Numbered from the stretch's first letter, positions 1 to 8,841 are shown. The stretch is DNA of 59,607 nucleotides from Collinsella sp. (GCA_029264355.1 JARIBW010000052.1:1-59607), one strand, 5' to 3'. Numbers and translations are program-made. Notes: generated by a model not told the origin, from the letters alone.

Positions 1-65
1 GTGCCTCACTCGCCCCCATGCTAAAATGAGCCGTTGTCCCGTCCTTCAACCGAGGAGCGTTGCTC

Positions 66-890
66 GTGGCAAACACCACCACCGCATCCGCTGATATTCA
101 GCCGTTCGCAAAAACCGAGCTCGACAAGAACCGCTTCATCCTCAAGCAGCTCGTCACCAAGGACTTCAAGCGCAAATACCGTCGCAGCGTCCTCGGCATC
201 GCATGGTCGGTCCTCAACCCCCTCATGATGATGATCGTCATGAGCATCGTGTTCTCGTTCATATTCAGGGCTGACATCGAGAACTACCCGCTCTACCTCA
301 TCCTGGGCAACATCACGTTCTCCTTCATGTCGGAGTCCACCAGTCAGGCGCTCATGTCCTTCCTGGACGCCGCGCCGCTGCTCAAGAAAGTCCGGGTGTC
401 GCGCTTCGTCTTCCCAGTCCAGAAGGTCCTGTTCGCCCTCGTGAATTTCACCTTCTCGCTCGTCGCCGTCGCAATCGTCATGCTATGGTTCCGCGTCATG
501 CCCACTTGGCACATCATCTGGCTTCCGGTCTGCCTGTTCCTGCTCGTGCTCTTCTGCTCCGGCATCGGCCTTATCGTCGGCTCCCTCGCCGTGTTCTTCC
601 GCGACATCGTGCACCTCTGGAGCGTCGTCCTCACCGCATGGACCTACCTCACGCCCATCTTCTGGGTTCCCACGCAGCTCGCTCAAAACGGCGCTCCCTC
701 TTGGATCATGTCCATCGTGGAGCTCAACCCCATGTACGGCTTCGTCACCTTCATGCGCGATATCTTCTTGTGGAACCAAAACCCCTCGATCCAGACGCTC
801 GCGCTCTGCGCCGCTTGGGCGATCATCATGCTCGCCATCGGCATTTACGTCTTCCGCAAGACGCAGCGCAAGTTCATCCTGTACATCTAA
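66..890 (+). CDS. ABC-2 type export permease (Wzm/TagG-like)
   Basis: This is a membrane permease for export of a polysaccharide or polyol-phosphate polymer (teichoic acid or O-antigen type). The 274-residue product has a cytosolic N-terminus with the basic stretch KDFKRKYRRSVLG, followed by about six hydrophobic segments, as in the ABC2_membrane family. The GTG at 66 is preferred over the TTG at 60 because the AGGAG at 52-56 is correctly spaced only for the GTG. The matching ATPase lies about 100 bp downstream, so the two form one transporter. The exported glycan cannot be told from the sequence, and no glycosyltransferases are inside the window. Confidence 0.85.
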   Translation: MANTTTASADIQPFAKTELDKNRFILKQLVTKDFKRKYRRSVLGIAWSVLNPLMMMIVMSIVFSFIFRADIENYPLYLILGNITFSFMSESTSQALMSFLDAAPLLKKVRVSRFVFPVQKVLFALVNFTFSLVAVAIVMLWFRVMPTWHIIWLPVCLFLLVLFCSGIGLIVGSLAVFFRDIVHLWSVVLTAWTYLTPIFWVPTQLAQNGAPSWIMSIVELNPMYGFVTFMRDIFLWNQNPSIQTLALCAAWAIIMLAIGIYVFRKTQRKFILYI

Positions 891-993
891 AGCGCGCCAT
901 CGCCGCTCGAGGCCCATCGCGCTCCGCCAAACCTCGAGCCAGCCGGCTGCCCGCAGCCGAGAAACCCGTCCGCACTACCTAAGGATCGCCTCC

Positions 994-1749
994 ATGGGAA
1001 AGCCCGCCCCTTCTGAATACGCCATCGAAGTCAACGATGTCACCATGATCTTCAACATGGCGTCTGAACAGCTCAACAACCTCAAAGAGTATTTCATCAA
1101 GCTGATGAAGCACGAGCTGTTCTTCACCGAGTTCCGTGCCCTCAAGCACATCTCCTTCAAGGTCAAGCCCGGCGAAGTCGTGGGTCTGGTCGGCACCAAC
1201 GGTTCCGGCAAGTCCACCATGCTCAAGATCATCGCCGGCGTGTTGGAGGCCAGCGAGGGAGAATGCATCGTCCGCGGCAACATCGCCCCGCTCATCGAGC
1301 TCGGAGCGGGTTTTGACCTCGAGTTGACCGCGCGGGAGAACATCTATCTCAACGGATCGCTCCTCGGCTACACCGAGGAGTTCATCGACGCTCATTTCCA
1401 GGAGATCGTCGACTTCGCCGAGCTGCCCGACTTCGTCGACATGCCCATGAAGAACTTCTCCTCCGGCATGGTCGCGCGCATCGCGTTCGCCATTGCCACC
1501 ATCACCGAGCCCGATATCCTCATCGTGGACGAGACCCTCTCCGTCGGCGACGTGTTCTTCCAGGAAAAGTGCGAGCGGCGCATCCAGCACTTCATCGAGG
1601 ACGGCAATGTCACCGTCCTGTTCGTGAGCCACTCCATGGACCAAGTCGAGCGCATCTGCCAGCGCGCGGTCTGGATCGAGAAGGGCGACCTGCGCATGGA
1701 CGGCCCCGTCGGCGAGGTCTGCAAGGCATACCGCGCGCAGTTCGCGTAA
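994..1749 (+). CDS. ABC transporter ATP-binding protein (Wzt/TagH-like)
   Basis: This is the ATPase partner of the preceding permease, powering glycan or teichoic-acid export. The 251-residue protein has Walker A GTNGSGKST (residues 67-75), a signature region FSSGM and Walker B ILIVDE. The insertion before Walker A (FNMASEQLNNLKEYF...) is typical of the TagH/KpsT/Wzt branch. It ends soon after the nucleotide-binding domain and lacks the long carbohydrate-binding C-terminal domain of some Wzt proteins, so substrate selection probably rests with the permease. The start ATG follows AAGGATCGCCTCC. Confidence 0.88.
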   Translation: MGKPAPSEYAIEVNDVTMIFNMASEQLNNLKEYFIKLMKHELFFTEFRALKHISFKVKPGEVVGLVGTNGSGKSTMLKIIAGVLEASEGECIVRGNIAPLIELGAGFDLELTARENIYLNGSLLGYTEEFIDAHFQEIVDFAELPDFVDMPMKNFSSGMVARIAFAIATITEPDILIVDETLSVGDVFFQEKCERRIQHFIEDGNVTVLFVSHSMDQVERICQRAVWIEKGDLRMDGPVGEVCKAYRAQFA

Positions 1750-1780
1750 ACGCCGTGCAAATCCGGAAGGTTTTTATAAC

Positions 1781-1913
1781 TGTACGTTTTGGGGCAAGTT
1801 TTCCATCGTTTCTCGCGCAACGCGAGCACTCGCCACAGGAAAACACCAGCTCGCGACAAAATCGCCCTACCCATAAAGGGCTCGCGACTTCAAAACCTTC
1901 CCCAAAACGTACA
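1781..1913. repeat. 133-bp terminal-inverted-repeat element, copy A
   Basis: A 22-bp terminal repeat beginning TGTACGTTTTGGGG (1781-1802) recurs inverted at 1892-1913 with two mismatches. The same ends, again spanning exactly 133 bp, occur at 58903-59035. The interior has its own small hairpin (CTCGCG-CAA-CGCGAG near 1812-1826) and is not alignable with the other copy. It lies in the gap between the ABC transporter and the Rrf2 gene and carries no ORF. It could be a miniature mobile element, a REP-like palindrome family or a bidirectional transcription or regulatory element. Confidence 0.8.
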
Positions 1914-2036
1914 CTTTCATTTTCCAGGTAAGAGCGGAACCAACTTCCTTGCATGTTTTCGAGAGATTTAGATGAGTCTCTGCATAAGTTCGAAATCGAT
2001 CGTTGAACAGGGCGCCGTACCGCGAGACCCGCAGGC

Positions 2037-2576
2037 CTACAGCTCGATACTCACCTTAATCTCCGGCACGTGCGCGAGCTCAGCGAGGGTCACACCGTCG
2101 ACGTACGCATCGATCGTCTCCTCAAGGCCCGTCCAGAACTTCACCGTGGAACACAAATCGCTCCTGCAGCAAGTACCTTCGAGTCCCTCGCACGCGACGG
2201 TCGAGCGCTCGCCCTCCGCAGCGCGCAAGATATCACCCGCGCGCACTTCAGCCGCGGGCTTGGCCAGCACATAGCCGCCGCCCTTTCCGCGCACGCTCCG
2301 CAACAGGCCGGCATTCATGAGCGGACGAACGAGCTGTTCCAGATACTTCAAGGATATCCCCTCGCGCTCCGCAACTTCGCGCAGGGAGACCTTGACCTGG
2401 GGACGCGTTGCGGCGCGAGCTTTGGCCTTGACGACATTGCCGGGAAAGTCGGCGTCAATCGAACCGCTTTCGGCCACATCGTCTGCAGCTACGCCCTCCC
2501 CCACAGGGTCGCCGCCAATGGCAGCGATGTAGATCATCAACTTGAGCGCATAGCGGCCCTTGGAGGAAATGAGCAT
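2037..2576 (-). CDS. Rrf2-family transcriptional regulator (IscR/SufR-like) with N-terminal insertion
   Basis: This is a winged-helix regulator that probably controls the divergent suf operon. The 179-residue product starts with the classic Rrf2 MLISSKGRYALKLM and has the recognition region SLREVAEREGISLKYLEQL and the wing RGKGGGYVLAKP. Cysteines at 129, 136, 137 and 142 fit a possible Fe-S cluster site. Unusually, about 40 residues (roughly 21-62, acidic and alanine-rich) separate the first helix from the helix-turn-helix, where relatives have only a few residues. The ATG is preceded by AAGGGGG. The suf operon starts 217 bp away on the other strand, the standard arrangement for a SUF repressor or sensor. 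Confidence 0.85.
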   Translation of the reverse strand: MLISSKGRYALKLMIYIAAIGGDPVGEGVAADDVAESGSIDADFPGNVVKAKARAATRPQVKVSLREVAEREGISLKYLEQLVRPLMNAGLLRSVRGKGGGYVLAKPAAEVRAGDILRAAEGERSTVACEGLEGTCCRSDLCSTVKFWTGLEETIDAYVDGVTLAELAHVPEIKVSIEL

Positions 2577-2680
2577 GGACGAACCCCCTTGTGGTAAACC
2601 ATGTGAAGCAAGGCGAGCACCGATGAAACATCGGAATATTCTCCCAGAAATCGGCTATCATCGTATCGTTAATCCGAGTG

Positions 2681-2693
2681 AACTTCTAGAGTT
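2681..2693. promoter_or_regulatory. Candidate operator palindrome in the rrf2-suf divergent region
   Basis: The 13-nt stretch AACTTCTAGAGTT reads nearly the same on both strands and sits about 100 bp upstream of sufC and of the Rrf2 gene. It is a possible binding site for the adjacent Rrf2 protein. It does not match the E. coli IscR consensus, and no convincing -35/-10 pair could be assigned in this 217-bp region. Confidence 0.22.
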
Positions 2694-2793
2694 TAGCGCG
2701 GATCGCACATCAGCCGTATGCCACCTCGCCGCGCAAGTGCGCAAAAGGGTCGGCACTCATCCGGCACATCCGCGCATCTCGAAAGGATTTGAT

Positions 2794-3708
2794 ATGAGCG
2801 CAACACCTTTGCTCGACATCGCCGGCCTCACCGCCTCCGTGGACGAGAAGACCATCCTCCAGGGCATCGATCTCGCCGTCGGCGCGGGAGAGACCCACGT
2901 CCTGATGGGCCCCAACGGCGCGGGCAAGTCCACCATGGGCCATGTCATCATGGGCGACCCGGTATACACCGTGAACGAGGGCACCATCACCTTCGACGGT
3001 GCGGACATCACCGACCTCTCCCCCGACAAGCGCTCTCGCGCCGGGCTCTTCCTCTCCTTCCAGGCCCCCGTCGAGATCCCTGGAGTACCGCTGTCCAGCT
3101 TCCTGCGCGCAACGGTGGCCGGCCGCCCCGGACTGGAGATGAAGGGCAAGGAGTTCCGCCGTCGCGTGAAGGAACTCGCAGCCGAACTCGATATGGACAC
3201 CGCCTACCTCAACCGCGAGCTGGGCGTGGGCTTTTCCGGCGGTGAGAAGAAGAAGGTCGAGATGCTGCAGCTCCTTCTGCTCCAGCCCAAGCTCGCCATC
3301 CTCGACGAGACCGACTCCGGCCTGGACGTCGATGCGCTCGGCGTGGTCTCCCGCGGCATGGACGCCTACCGCAAAAGCACCGACGGATCGCTTGTGATCA
3401 TCACCCACAACACGCGCATCCTCGAGCACCTCGACGTCGACCGCGTCCATGTCATGGTCGGCGGCCGGATCGTCCGCGAGGACGATGCCTCGCTCATCCC
3501 GTGGATCGACGCGAACGGCTTCGACTCCTTCGAACGCGAGGCGGCCGCCCAGCTCGCCGCCGAGCGGGAGGCAAAGCCCGCGGTCGCGGTGGATCCCGTG
3601 CGTGCGGCCTCGATGAACCTGGGCGCGGGAATGGTGCAGTCCCTGCGCGCCACGCTCGATGCGAATGGAGCCGCCTGCGGTTCCGCAAGCACCGGCACCG
3701 CGCAGTAA
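2794..3708 (+). CDS. sufC: Fe-S cluster assembly ATPase SufC
   Basis: This is the cytosolic ABC-type ATPase of the SufBCD scaffold that builds Fe-S clusters. It has Walker A GPNGAGKST (39-47), signature FSGGEKKKVEM and the SufC-specific Walker B LAILDETDSGLD. The ATG at 2794 follows GAAAGGA. At 304 residues it is about 50 longer than typical SufC, because a low-complexity alanine- and glutamate-rich tail (from about residue 250) follows the usual end of the fold. It is the first gene of sufCBDSU, and sufB starts 10 bp later. Confidence 0.95.
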   Translation: MSATPLLDIAGLTASVDEKTILQGIDLAVGAGETHVLMGPNGAGKSTMGHVIMGDPVYTVNEGTITFDGADITDLSPDKRSRAGLFLSFQAPVEIPGVPLSSFLRATVAGRPGLEMKGKEFRRRVKELAAELDMDTAYLNRELGVGFSGGEKKKVEMLQLLLLQPKLAILDETDSGLDVDALGVVSRGMDAYRKSTDGSLVIITHNTRILEHLDVDRVHVMVGGRIVREDDASLIPWIDANGFDSFEREAAAQLAAEREAKPAVAVDPVRAASMNLGAGMVQSLRATLDANGAACGSASTGTAQ

Positions 3709-3718
3709 GGAGCCTGTG

Positions 3719-5131
3719 ATGGCAAAGAACCGCACCGAGGTCGCGGACATCGACCGCAGCCTCTACGACTTTAGCTACGGCGAGGAGGGCTTCGAGCGCC
3801 TTGACGCCGGCCTCACGCCCGACATCGTGCGCGAGATCTCCGAGCGCAAGGACGAGCCGGCCTGGATGCTCGAGCGTCGCCTCAAGTCGCTCGAGATCTA
3901 CCACAACATGCCCAACCCCACCTGGGGCCCGGGTATCGAGGGCCTGGACATGGATCACATCGTGACCTACGTCAAGCCAAACACCGACCAGAAGAACGAC
4001 TGGGAGTCCGTCCCCGACGACATCAAGGACACGTTCGAGCGCCTCGGCATCCCCGAGGCCGAGCGCAGCTATCTCGCGGGCGTCGGCGCGCAGTACGACT
4101 CCGAGCTCGTCTACCACAATATGCAAGACACCGCCGCCAAGATGGGCATCGTCTACTCCGGCATCGAGGAGGCCCTCCAGGTCCCCGAGTGGGAGGCCAT
4201 CATCCGCGAGAAGTTCATGACGCTCATCCCGCCCACCGACCACAAGTTCGCAGCCCTGCACGGCGCGGTATGGTCCGGCGGCTCCTTCGTCTACGTGCCG
4301 AAGGGCGTCAAACTCGACTTCCCGCTGCAGAGCTACTTCCGCCTCAACGCCAAGGGCGCCGGCCAGTTCGAGCACACCCTCATCGTGGTCGAGGATGACG
4401 CGGACTTGCACTTCATCGAAGGTTGCTCCGCCCCGAAGTACAACGTGGCGAACTTGCACGCGGGGGCGGTCGAGCTCTTCGTGGGCAAGCGTGCGCACCT
4501 GCGCTATTCGACCATCGAAAACTGGTCGAAGAACATGTACAACCTGAACACCAAGCGCGCCCGATGCGAGGAGGAGGGCGAGATCGAGTGGATCTCGGGC
4601 TCCTTCGGCAGCCACGTGGGATATCTCTACCCCATGAGCGTCCTCGCGGGCCGCAAGAGCCGCTCGAGCTTCACCGGCATCACGTTCGCCGGATGCGGCC
4701 AGAACCTCGACACCGGCTGCAAGGTCGTTCTCGGCGCGCCCGACACCACCGCGACCGTGGAGACCAAGTCCATCTCCAAGGGAGGCGGCATCTCCACGTT
4801 TCGCAGCTCCATCGTGGCCACCCCGGCCGCCGAGGGTGCCGCGGCCAGCGTTTCATGTCAGTCGCTCATGCTCGACGACATCAGCCGCTCCGACACCATC
4901 CCGGCCATGGACATCCGAGCCAAGAACGTGGACATCGGGCACGAGGCCACCATCGGGCGCATCGGCGACGACAAGGTCTTCTACCTCATGAGTCGCGGCA
5001 TCTCCGAGGAGGAGGCCCGCACGATGATCGTGAACGGCTTTGCGAACCCCGTGTCCAAGGAGCTCCCGCTCGAGTACGCCGTCGAGATGAACAACCTGAT
5101 CAAGCTCGAGATGGAAGGGGCGATCGGATAA
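3719..5131 (+). CDS. sufB: Fe-S cluster scaffold protein SufB
   Basis: This is the scaffold subunit of SufBCD, on which sulfur and iron are assembled into a cluster before transfer to apoproteins. The 470-residue length is normal for SufB. The C-terminal beta-helix is recognisable from WSKNMYNLNTKRA, GSFGSHVGYLYPMSVL and the typical ending ISEEEARTMIVNGFANPVSK. The ATG at 3719 has TAAGGAG six bases upstream, so the in-frame extension to 3659 is rejected. The stop overlaps the sufD start in TAATG, indicating translational coupling. Confidence 0.95.
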   Translation: MAKNRTEVADIDRSLYDFSYGEEGFERLDAGLTPDIVREISERKDEPAWMLERRLKSLEIYHNMPNPTWGPGIEGLDMDHIVTYVKPNTDQKNDWESVPDDIKDTFERLGIPEAERSYLAGVGAQYDSELVYHNMQDTAAKMGIVYSGIEEALQVPEWEAIIREKFMTLIPPTDHKFAALHGAVWSGGSFVYVPKGVKLDFPLQSYFRLNAKGAGQFEHTLIVVEDDADLHFIEGCSAPKYNVANLHAGAVELFVGKRAHLRYSTIENWSKNMYNLNTKRARCEEEGEIEWISGSFGSHVGYLYPMSVLAGRKSRSSFTGITFAGCGQNLDTGCKVVLGAPDTTATVETKSISKGGGISTFRSSIVATPAAEGAAASVSCQSLMLDDISRSDTIPAMDIRAKNVDIGHEATIGRIGDDKVFYLMSRGISEEEARTMIVNGFANPVSKELPLEYAVEMNNLIKLEMEGAIG

Positions 5132-6393
5132 TGAAGATGCCAGGTATGACCATCCGCCACGCGTCCGCCATGCCCGCCCCCACCTGGAGCTGGCTCAAGA
5201 TGAACGACGTCGCGATCCGGATCCCCGACGACCTCGAGCGCAACTGCCAGGTCGAGATCGAGGCGGGCGACGCGCTCGACAACACCACCAGCTTCGAGGG
5301 CTCCGTCGCCGCGCTCCAGGAGCGCATAGATGCCGAGCGCCAGGGCGGGCAGGCCGATGGGCGGGCCATGATCACCGCCGCCACCGGTGCCGATCGCGGA
5401 GCCGAGGAACTCGACATCCCCGCACTCTCCACCTACGAGCATCGCGCCGTGCTCTCCGAAGTCTCGTGCGACATCGCATCCGATTTCGAGACCGGCGTGG
5501 GCGTCGACATGCGCGCTTATCTCAACTTCCTCGCAGGGGGTACCGCCGTGCTCGCCGCCGAGGAGGGCGAGAAGGCCGCGGCCACGGTCCGCGTGACCAC
5601 GCACGAGGGGGAGGCGTCGGGCGCCAGCTTCGATATCGTCGCAGCGCCCCGCTCCACCTTCTCCGTCGTGCTCTCCCTCGACAGCGCCGCCGACGGACCC
5701 GCATTCATGGGCTCAACCATGCGCGTGTTCGCCGGAGCCGACTCCCGCGTCGACATCACGGTGTATCTCACCGCCTCCGATGCCGTCACCTGCGTCGAGG
5801 ACTCCGGCTTCGTCCTGGACGAGGGTGCGCGCGTGAACGTGCGTCACGTGGTCCTGGGCGGCGCCTTCACGGCGACCGGCCTTGCCGCCGACCTGCGCGG
5901 CGACCGCTCCCGCATCGATGTCGACACCAGCTACCTCGCTGCAGGAGAGCAGCAGCGCGACTTCAACTACATCATCCGCCATCGCGGTCGCAAGACGGTT
6001 TCCAACATGGATGCCAACGGCGTGCTCACCGGCACGTCCCGGAAATGCCTGCGCGGCACCATCGACCTCATCCACGGGGCCAAGGGCGCCCAGGGCAATG
6101 AGCGCGAGACCGTGCTGCTCGCAAGCAAGGGCGTGGACAACAAGACCGTCCCCAACATCCTGTGCGACGAGGACGACGTGGCGGGCAACCACGGCGCCAC
6201 CATCGGTCACGTGCGGCCCGAGCAGCTCTTCTACGCCGCCTGCCGCGGACTGTCCCAGAAGCAGGCCGAGGCCCTGTTCCTCTCCGCAAAACTCGAGGAC
6301 GCCGCCCTGCAGGCACCCAACGACGAGGTGCGCGCCAACGTCGTGCGCCTCGGCAACCAGATCATCCCGCATTTTGAGGAGGAGATCGCGTGA
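5131..6393 (+). CDS. sufD: Fe-S cluster assembly protein SufD
   Basis: This is the second beta-helix subunit, pairing with SufB in the SufBC2D complex. The 420-residue protein shares the SufB-like C-terminal region: YLAAGEQQRDFNYIIRHRG, the downstream HGAT motif (GNHGATIGHV) and a C-terminal helical segment ACRGLSQKQAEALFLSAKL. The start chosen is the ATG overlapping the sufB stop by one base; ATGs at codons 3 and 6 are alternatives. The N-terminal half is divergent, as is usual for SufD. Its stop overlaps the GTG start of sufS. Confidence 0.93.
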   Translation: MKMPGMTIRHASAMPAPTWSWLKMNDVAIRIPDDLERNCQVEIEAGDALDNTTSFEGSVAALQERIDAERQGGQADGRAMITAATGADRGAEELDIPALSTYEHRAVLSEVSCDIASDFETGVGVDMRAYLNFLAGGTAVLAAEEGEKAAATVRVTTHEGEASGASFDIVAAPRSTFSVVLSLDSAADGPAFMGSTMRVFAGADSRVDITVYLTASDAVTCVEDSGFVLDEGARVNVRHVVLGGAFTATGLAADLRGDRSRIDVDTSYLAAGEQQRDFNYIIRHRGRKTVSNMDANGVLTGTSRKCLRGTIDLIHGAKGAQGNERETVLLASKGVDNKTVPNILCDEDDVAGNHGATIGHVRPEQLFYAACRGLSQKQAEALFLSAKLEDAALQAPNDEVRANVVRLGNQIIPHFEEEIA

Positions 6394-7733
6394 TCGATAC
6401 CGAGAACGTGCCGTGCGACACCTGCACGGCTCCCTCTGAGTTCGTCTTCGACGCTTCCGACGAGGTCAGCCGCGGCTGGCCCCGAACCGATATCGAGCTC
6501 AACCCCTTCAAAGGGGACTTCCCCCTGCTCGCCGAGCACCCCGATATCGCCTTCTTGGACAGCGGTGCCACCGCACAGCGCCCAAGCTGCGTGCTCGAGG
6601 CCCAGAAGCGCTTTTACGAGACCATGAACGCCAACCCGCTTCGCGGCCTGTACTCGCTCTCCGTCGAGGCGACCGAGGCCATCGCGCGCGTCCGCGCCCA
6701 AATCGCCGAGCTCATCGGCGCCGTGGACGAGCGCGGTCGCGCCCGCGCGAGCGAGGTCGTCTTCTGCCGTAACACGAGTGAGGCCCTGAACATCGTGGCC
6801 AAGGGCTTTGCCCCGCACGTGCTCGGGCCCGGCGACGAGGTGGCCATCTCCATCATGGAGCACCACTCCAACCTCATCCCCTGGCAGCAGGTCTGCCGTG
6901 AGACCGGCGCGACGCTCGTGTATCTCTACCCCACCCCCACCGGCCAGATCACCGACGAGGAGATCGCCGCCAAGATCGGCCCCAAGACCAAGATCGTCTC
7001 CTGCGCCCACGTGTCGAACGTCCTCGGCGTCGAGAACCCCATAGCCGAGCTCTCGCGCGCCGCGCACGCCAACGGAGCGTACATGGTGGTCGATGCCGCC
7101 CAGTCCATCCCGCACATGGCGCTCGACGTGAACGCGCTCGGTGCCGACTTCCTCGCCTTCTCCGCCCACAAGGCGCTCGGGCCCATGGGCGTCGGCGTGC
7201 TTTGGGGACGCGCGGAGCTGCTCGACATGACCGACCCCGTCTACACCGGCGGAGAGATGATCGACTCCGTCACCGAGCAGGGCGCCACCTGGGCCCCCGT
7301 ACCCGAGAAGTTCGAGGCCGGGACGCAGGACGCCGCCGGCATCTACGCCGCGGGCGTCGCACTCGATTACCTTGTGAACAAGGTCGGATACGAAACGGTC
7401 GCCGAGCGCGAGCGCGCGCTCGTCCATTACGCCATGAGCCGCATGGTCGAGCTCCCCTTCGTCGACATCGTCGGGTCCATCTACTGGGATCGGCACCACG
7501 GCGCCATCAGCTTCAACATCCGCGGCATCCACCCGCACGACGTCGCCAGCATCATGGATATGGACGGCGTGTGCATCCGTGCGGGCCACCATTGCGCCCA
7601 GCCGCTGCTCACCTGGCTGCAGGTCGAGAACCTCGCCTGTTGCCGCGCCAGCATCGCCTTCTACAACGACAAGAACGATATCGACCGCTTCATCGAATCG
7701 CTGAATCACGTCTGGAGTGTCTTCCATGGGTAA
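6390..7733 (+). CDS. sufS: Cysteine desulfurase SufS
   Basis: This PLP enzyme converts cysteine to alanine plus an enzyme persulfide that feeds the SUF scaffold. The PLP lysine is K261 in AFSAHKALGP and the catalytic cysteine is C402 in RAGHHCAQP, both characteristic of group II desulfurases. The GTG start overlaps the sufD stop. At 447 residues it is about 40 longer than usual SufS: the N-terminus carries an extra segment with a CDTC motif (C9, C12) before the family fold begins near NPFKGDFP. The sulfur acceptor SufU is encoded immediately downstream and overlaps its end. Confidence 0.95.
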   Translation: MIDTENVPCDTCTAPSEFVFDASDEVSRGWPRTDIELNPFKGDFPLLAEHPDIAFLDSGATAQRPSCVLEAQKRFYETMNANPLRGLYSLSVEATEAIARVRAQIAELIGAVDERGRARASEVVFCRNTSEALNIVAKGFAPHVLGPGDEVAISIMEHHSNLIPWQQVCRETGATLVYLYPTPTGQITDEEIAAKIGPKTKIVSCAHVSNVLGVENPIAELSRAAHANGAYMVVDAAQSIPHMALDVNALGADFLAFSAHKALGPMGVGVLWGRAELLDMTDPVYTGGEMIDSVTEQGATWAPVPEKFEAGTQDAAGIYAAGVALDYLVNKVGYETVAERERALVHYAMSRMVELPFVDIVGSIYWDRHHGAISFNIRGIHPHDVASIMDMDGVCIRAGHHCAQPLLTWLQVENLACCRASIAFYNDKNDIDRFIESLNHVWSVFHG

Positions 7734-8148
7734 CCTCTACAGCTCCGCATCGTTCATGGAGCACAGCTCGCACCCCGACTACAAATACGAGATGGCCGCC
7801 CCCACGCATGCGCACGATGGCATCAACCCGAGCTGCGGTGATGAGCTGACGCTCACGTTGCGCGTCGAGGATGGCGTCATCGAGGAGGCCTCGTTCACGG
7901 GGCATGGATGCGCCATCTCCCAGGCTTCCGCCGACATCATGGCCGACCTCATCACCGGTGAGAGCGTCGGGGAGGCCCGGCGCCTCTCCGGGCTTTTCCT
8001 TGCCATGATCCGCGGGGAGGAGCTCTCCGAAGAGGATTACGATGATCTCGATGAGGCGGCGCAGCTCAAAGACATCTCGCACATGCCCGCCCGCGTGAAA
8101 TGCGCCGAGCTCGCGTGGCGCACGCTCGACGGCATGCTCGACGCCTAA
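7726..8148 (+). CDS. sufU: SufU, zinc-dependent sulfur transfer protein
   Basis: This 140-residue protein is the partner of SufS that accepts persulfide sulfur. The predicted zinc ligands and acceptor are C37 and D39 (NPSCGDE), C62 (GHGCAIS) and C126 (RVKCAELAW), the SufU pattern that distinguishes it from IscU. The ATG at 7726, inside the last codons of sufS, is preferred to the GTG at 7717 because GGAG at 7714-7717 is correctly spaced. It is the last gene of the suf operon; no terminator is evident in the 39 bp before the next gene. Confidence 0.94.
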   Translation: MGNLYSSASFMEHSSHPDYKYEMAAPTHAHDGINPSCGDELTLTLRVEDGVIEEASFTGHGCAISQASADIMADLITGESVGEARRLSGLFLAMIRGEELSEEDYDDLDEAAQLKDISHMPARVKCAELAWRTLDGMLDA

Positions 8149-8187
8149 CCTCCCGCTCGCCCCACTCCGTCCCTTTTCGAGGCAACG

Positions 8188-8841
8188 ATGATTCAGCAGA
8201 TTGCGACCTATTTCTCAGAGAATGGGAGCGAATGGCTTCGCATGGTGGCAGATCATCTCGCCATCAGCGGCATGGCTCTCGCCCTGGCGCTCGTCATCGC
8301 CGTGCCGCTCGGAGCCATCTGCTCCGGGCGTGCCTGGAGCGAGCGACTCGCGACCGGGGCCGCTGGGATCCTGCGCGTCATCCCGAGCCTCGCCATACTC
8401 ATCATCTGCGTTCCGTATTTGGGTGTCGGAACCCTTCCCGCCGTCGTCGCGCTCGCCATCCTCGCCGTGCCGCCCATCCTGATCAACACCGCGGTGGCGC
8501 TCAGAAGCGTGCCCGCAGACATCGTCGAGGCGGCGCTTGGCATGGGCATGGGGCCGGTGCGCCTATGGCTGACCATCAAGGCCCCCCTCGCATTCCCCCT
8601 CGCATTCTCCGGTGTCCGCACGGCCGCGTCCGAGGTGATAGCGTCCGCGACGCTCGCAGCGTATATCGGCGCGGGCGGCCTGGGCGTTCTCATCTACTCC
8701 GGACTCGGTGCGCTCCGAAACGACCTCCTGTGGATCGGCGGTATCTCCGTCGCGGCCCTCTCCCTGCTCGTCAACCAGGCCCTCGCCCTCGTGCAGCGGC
8801 GCATCCGCTCCCATGATCGCGCAGGGTCCCCCAATCGCTGA
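8188..8841 (+). CDS. Osmoprotectant/quaternary amine ABC transporter permease (OpuCB-like)
   Basis: This is an inner-membrane permease of an OpuC/ProW-type importer for glycine betaine, carnitine, choline or related compounds. The 217-residue protein has about five hydrophobic segments and the cytoplasmic permease loop around DIVEAALGMGMGPVRLWLTIKAP, the EAA motif that contacts the ATPase. It opens a four-gene set (permease, lipoprotein, ATPase, permease) lying 39 bp after sufU, so some read-through from suf is possible. Substrate cannot be assigned from sequence alone. Confidence 0.88.
   Translation: MIQQIATYFSENGSEWLRMVADHLAISGMALALALVIAVPLGAICSGRAWSERLATGAAGILRVIPSLAILIICVPYLGVGTLPAVVALAILAVPPILINTAVALRSVPADIVEAALGMGMGPVRLWLTIKAPLAFPLAFSGVRTAASEVIASATLAAYIGAGGLGVLIYSGLGALRNDLLWIGGISVAALSLLVNQALALVQRRIRSHDRAGSPNR

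Noticed and set aside
1781-1913. Insertion sequence
   Set aside because: The element is only 133 bp, contains no transposase frame and no obvious flanking target duplication was seen.
1972-2274. 100-codon open frame on the plus strand
   Set aside because: It is mostly antisense to the Rrf2 gene, which has a clear family sequence.
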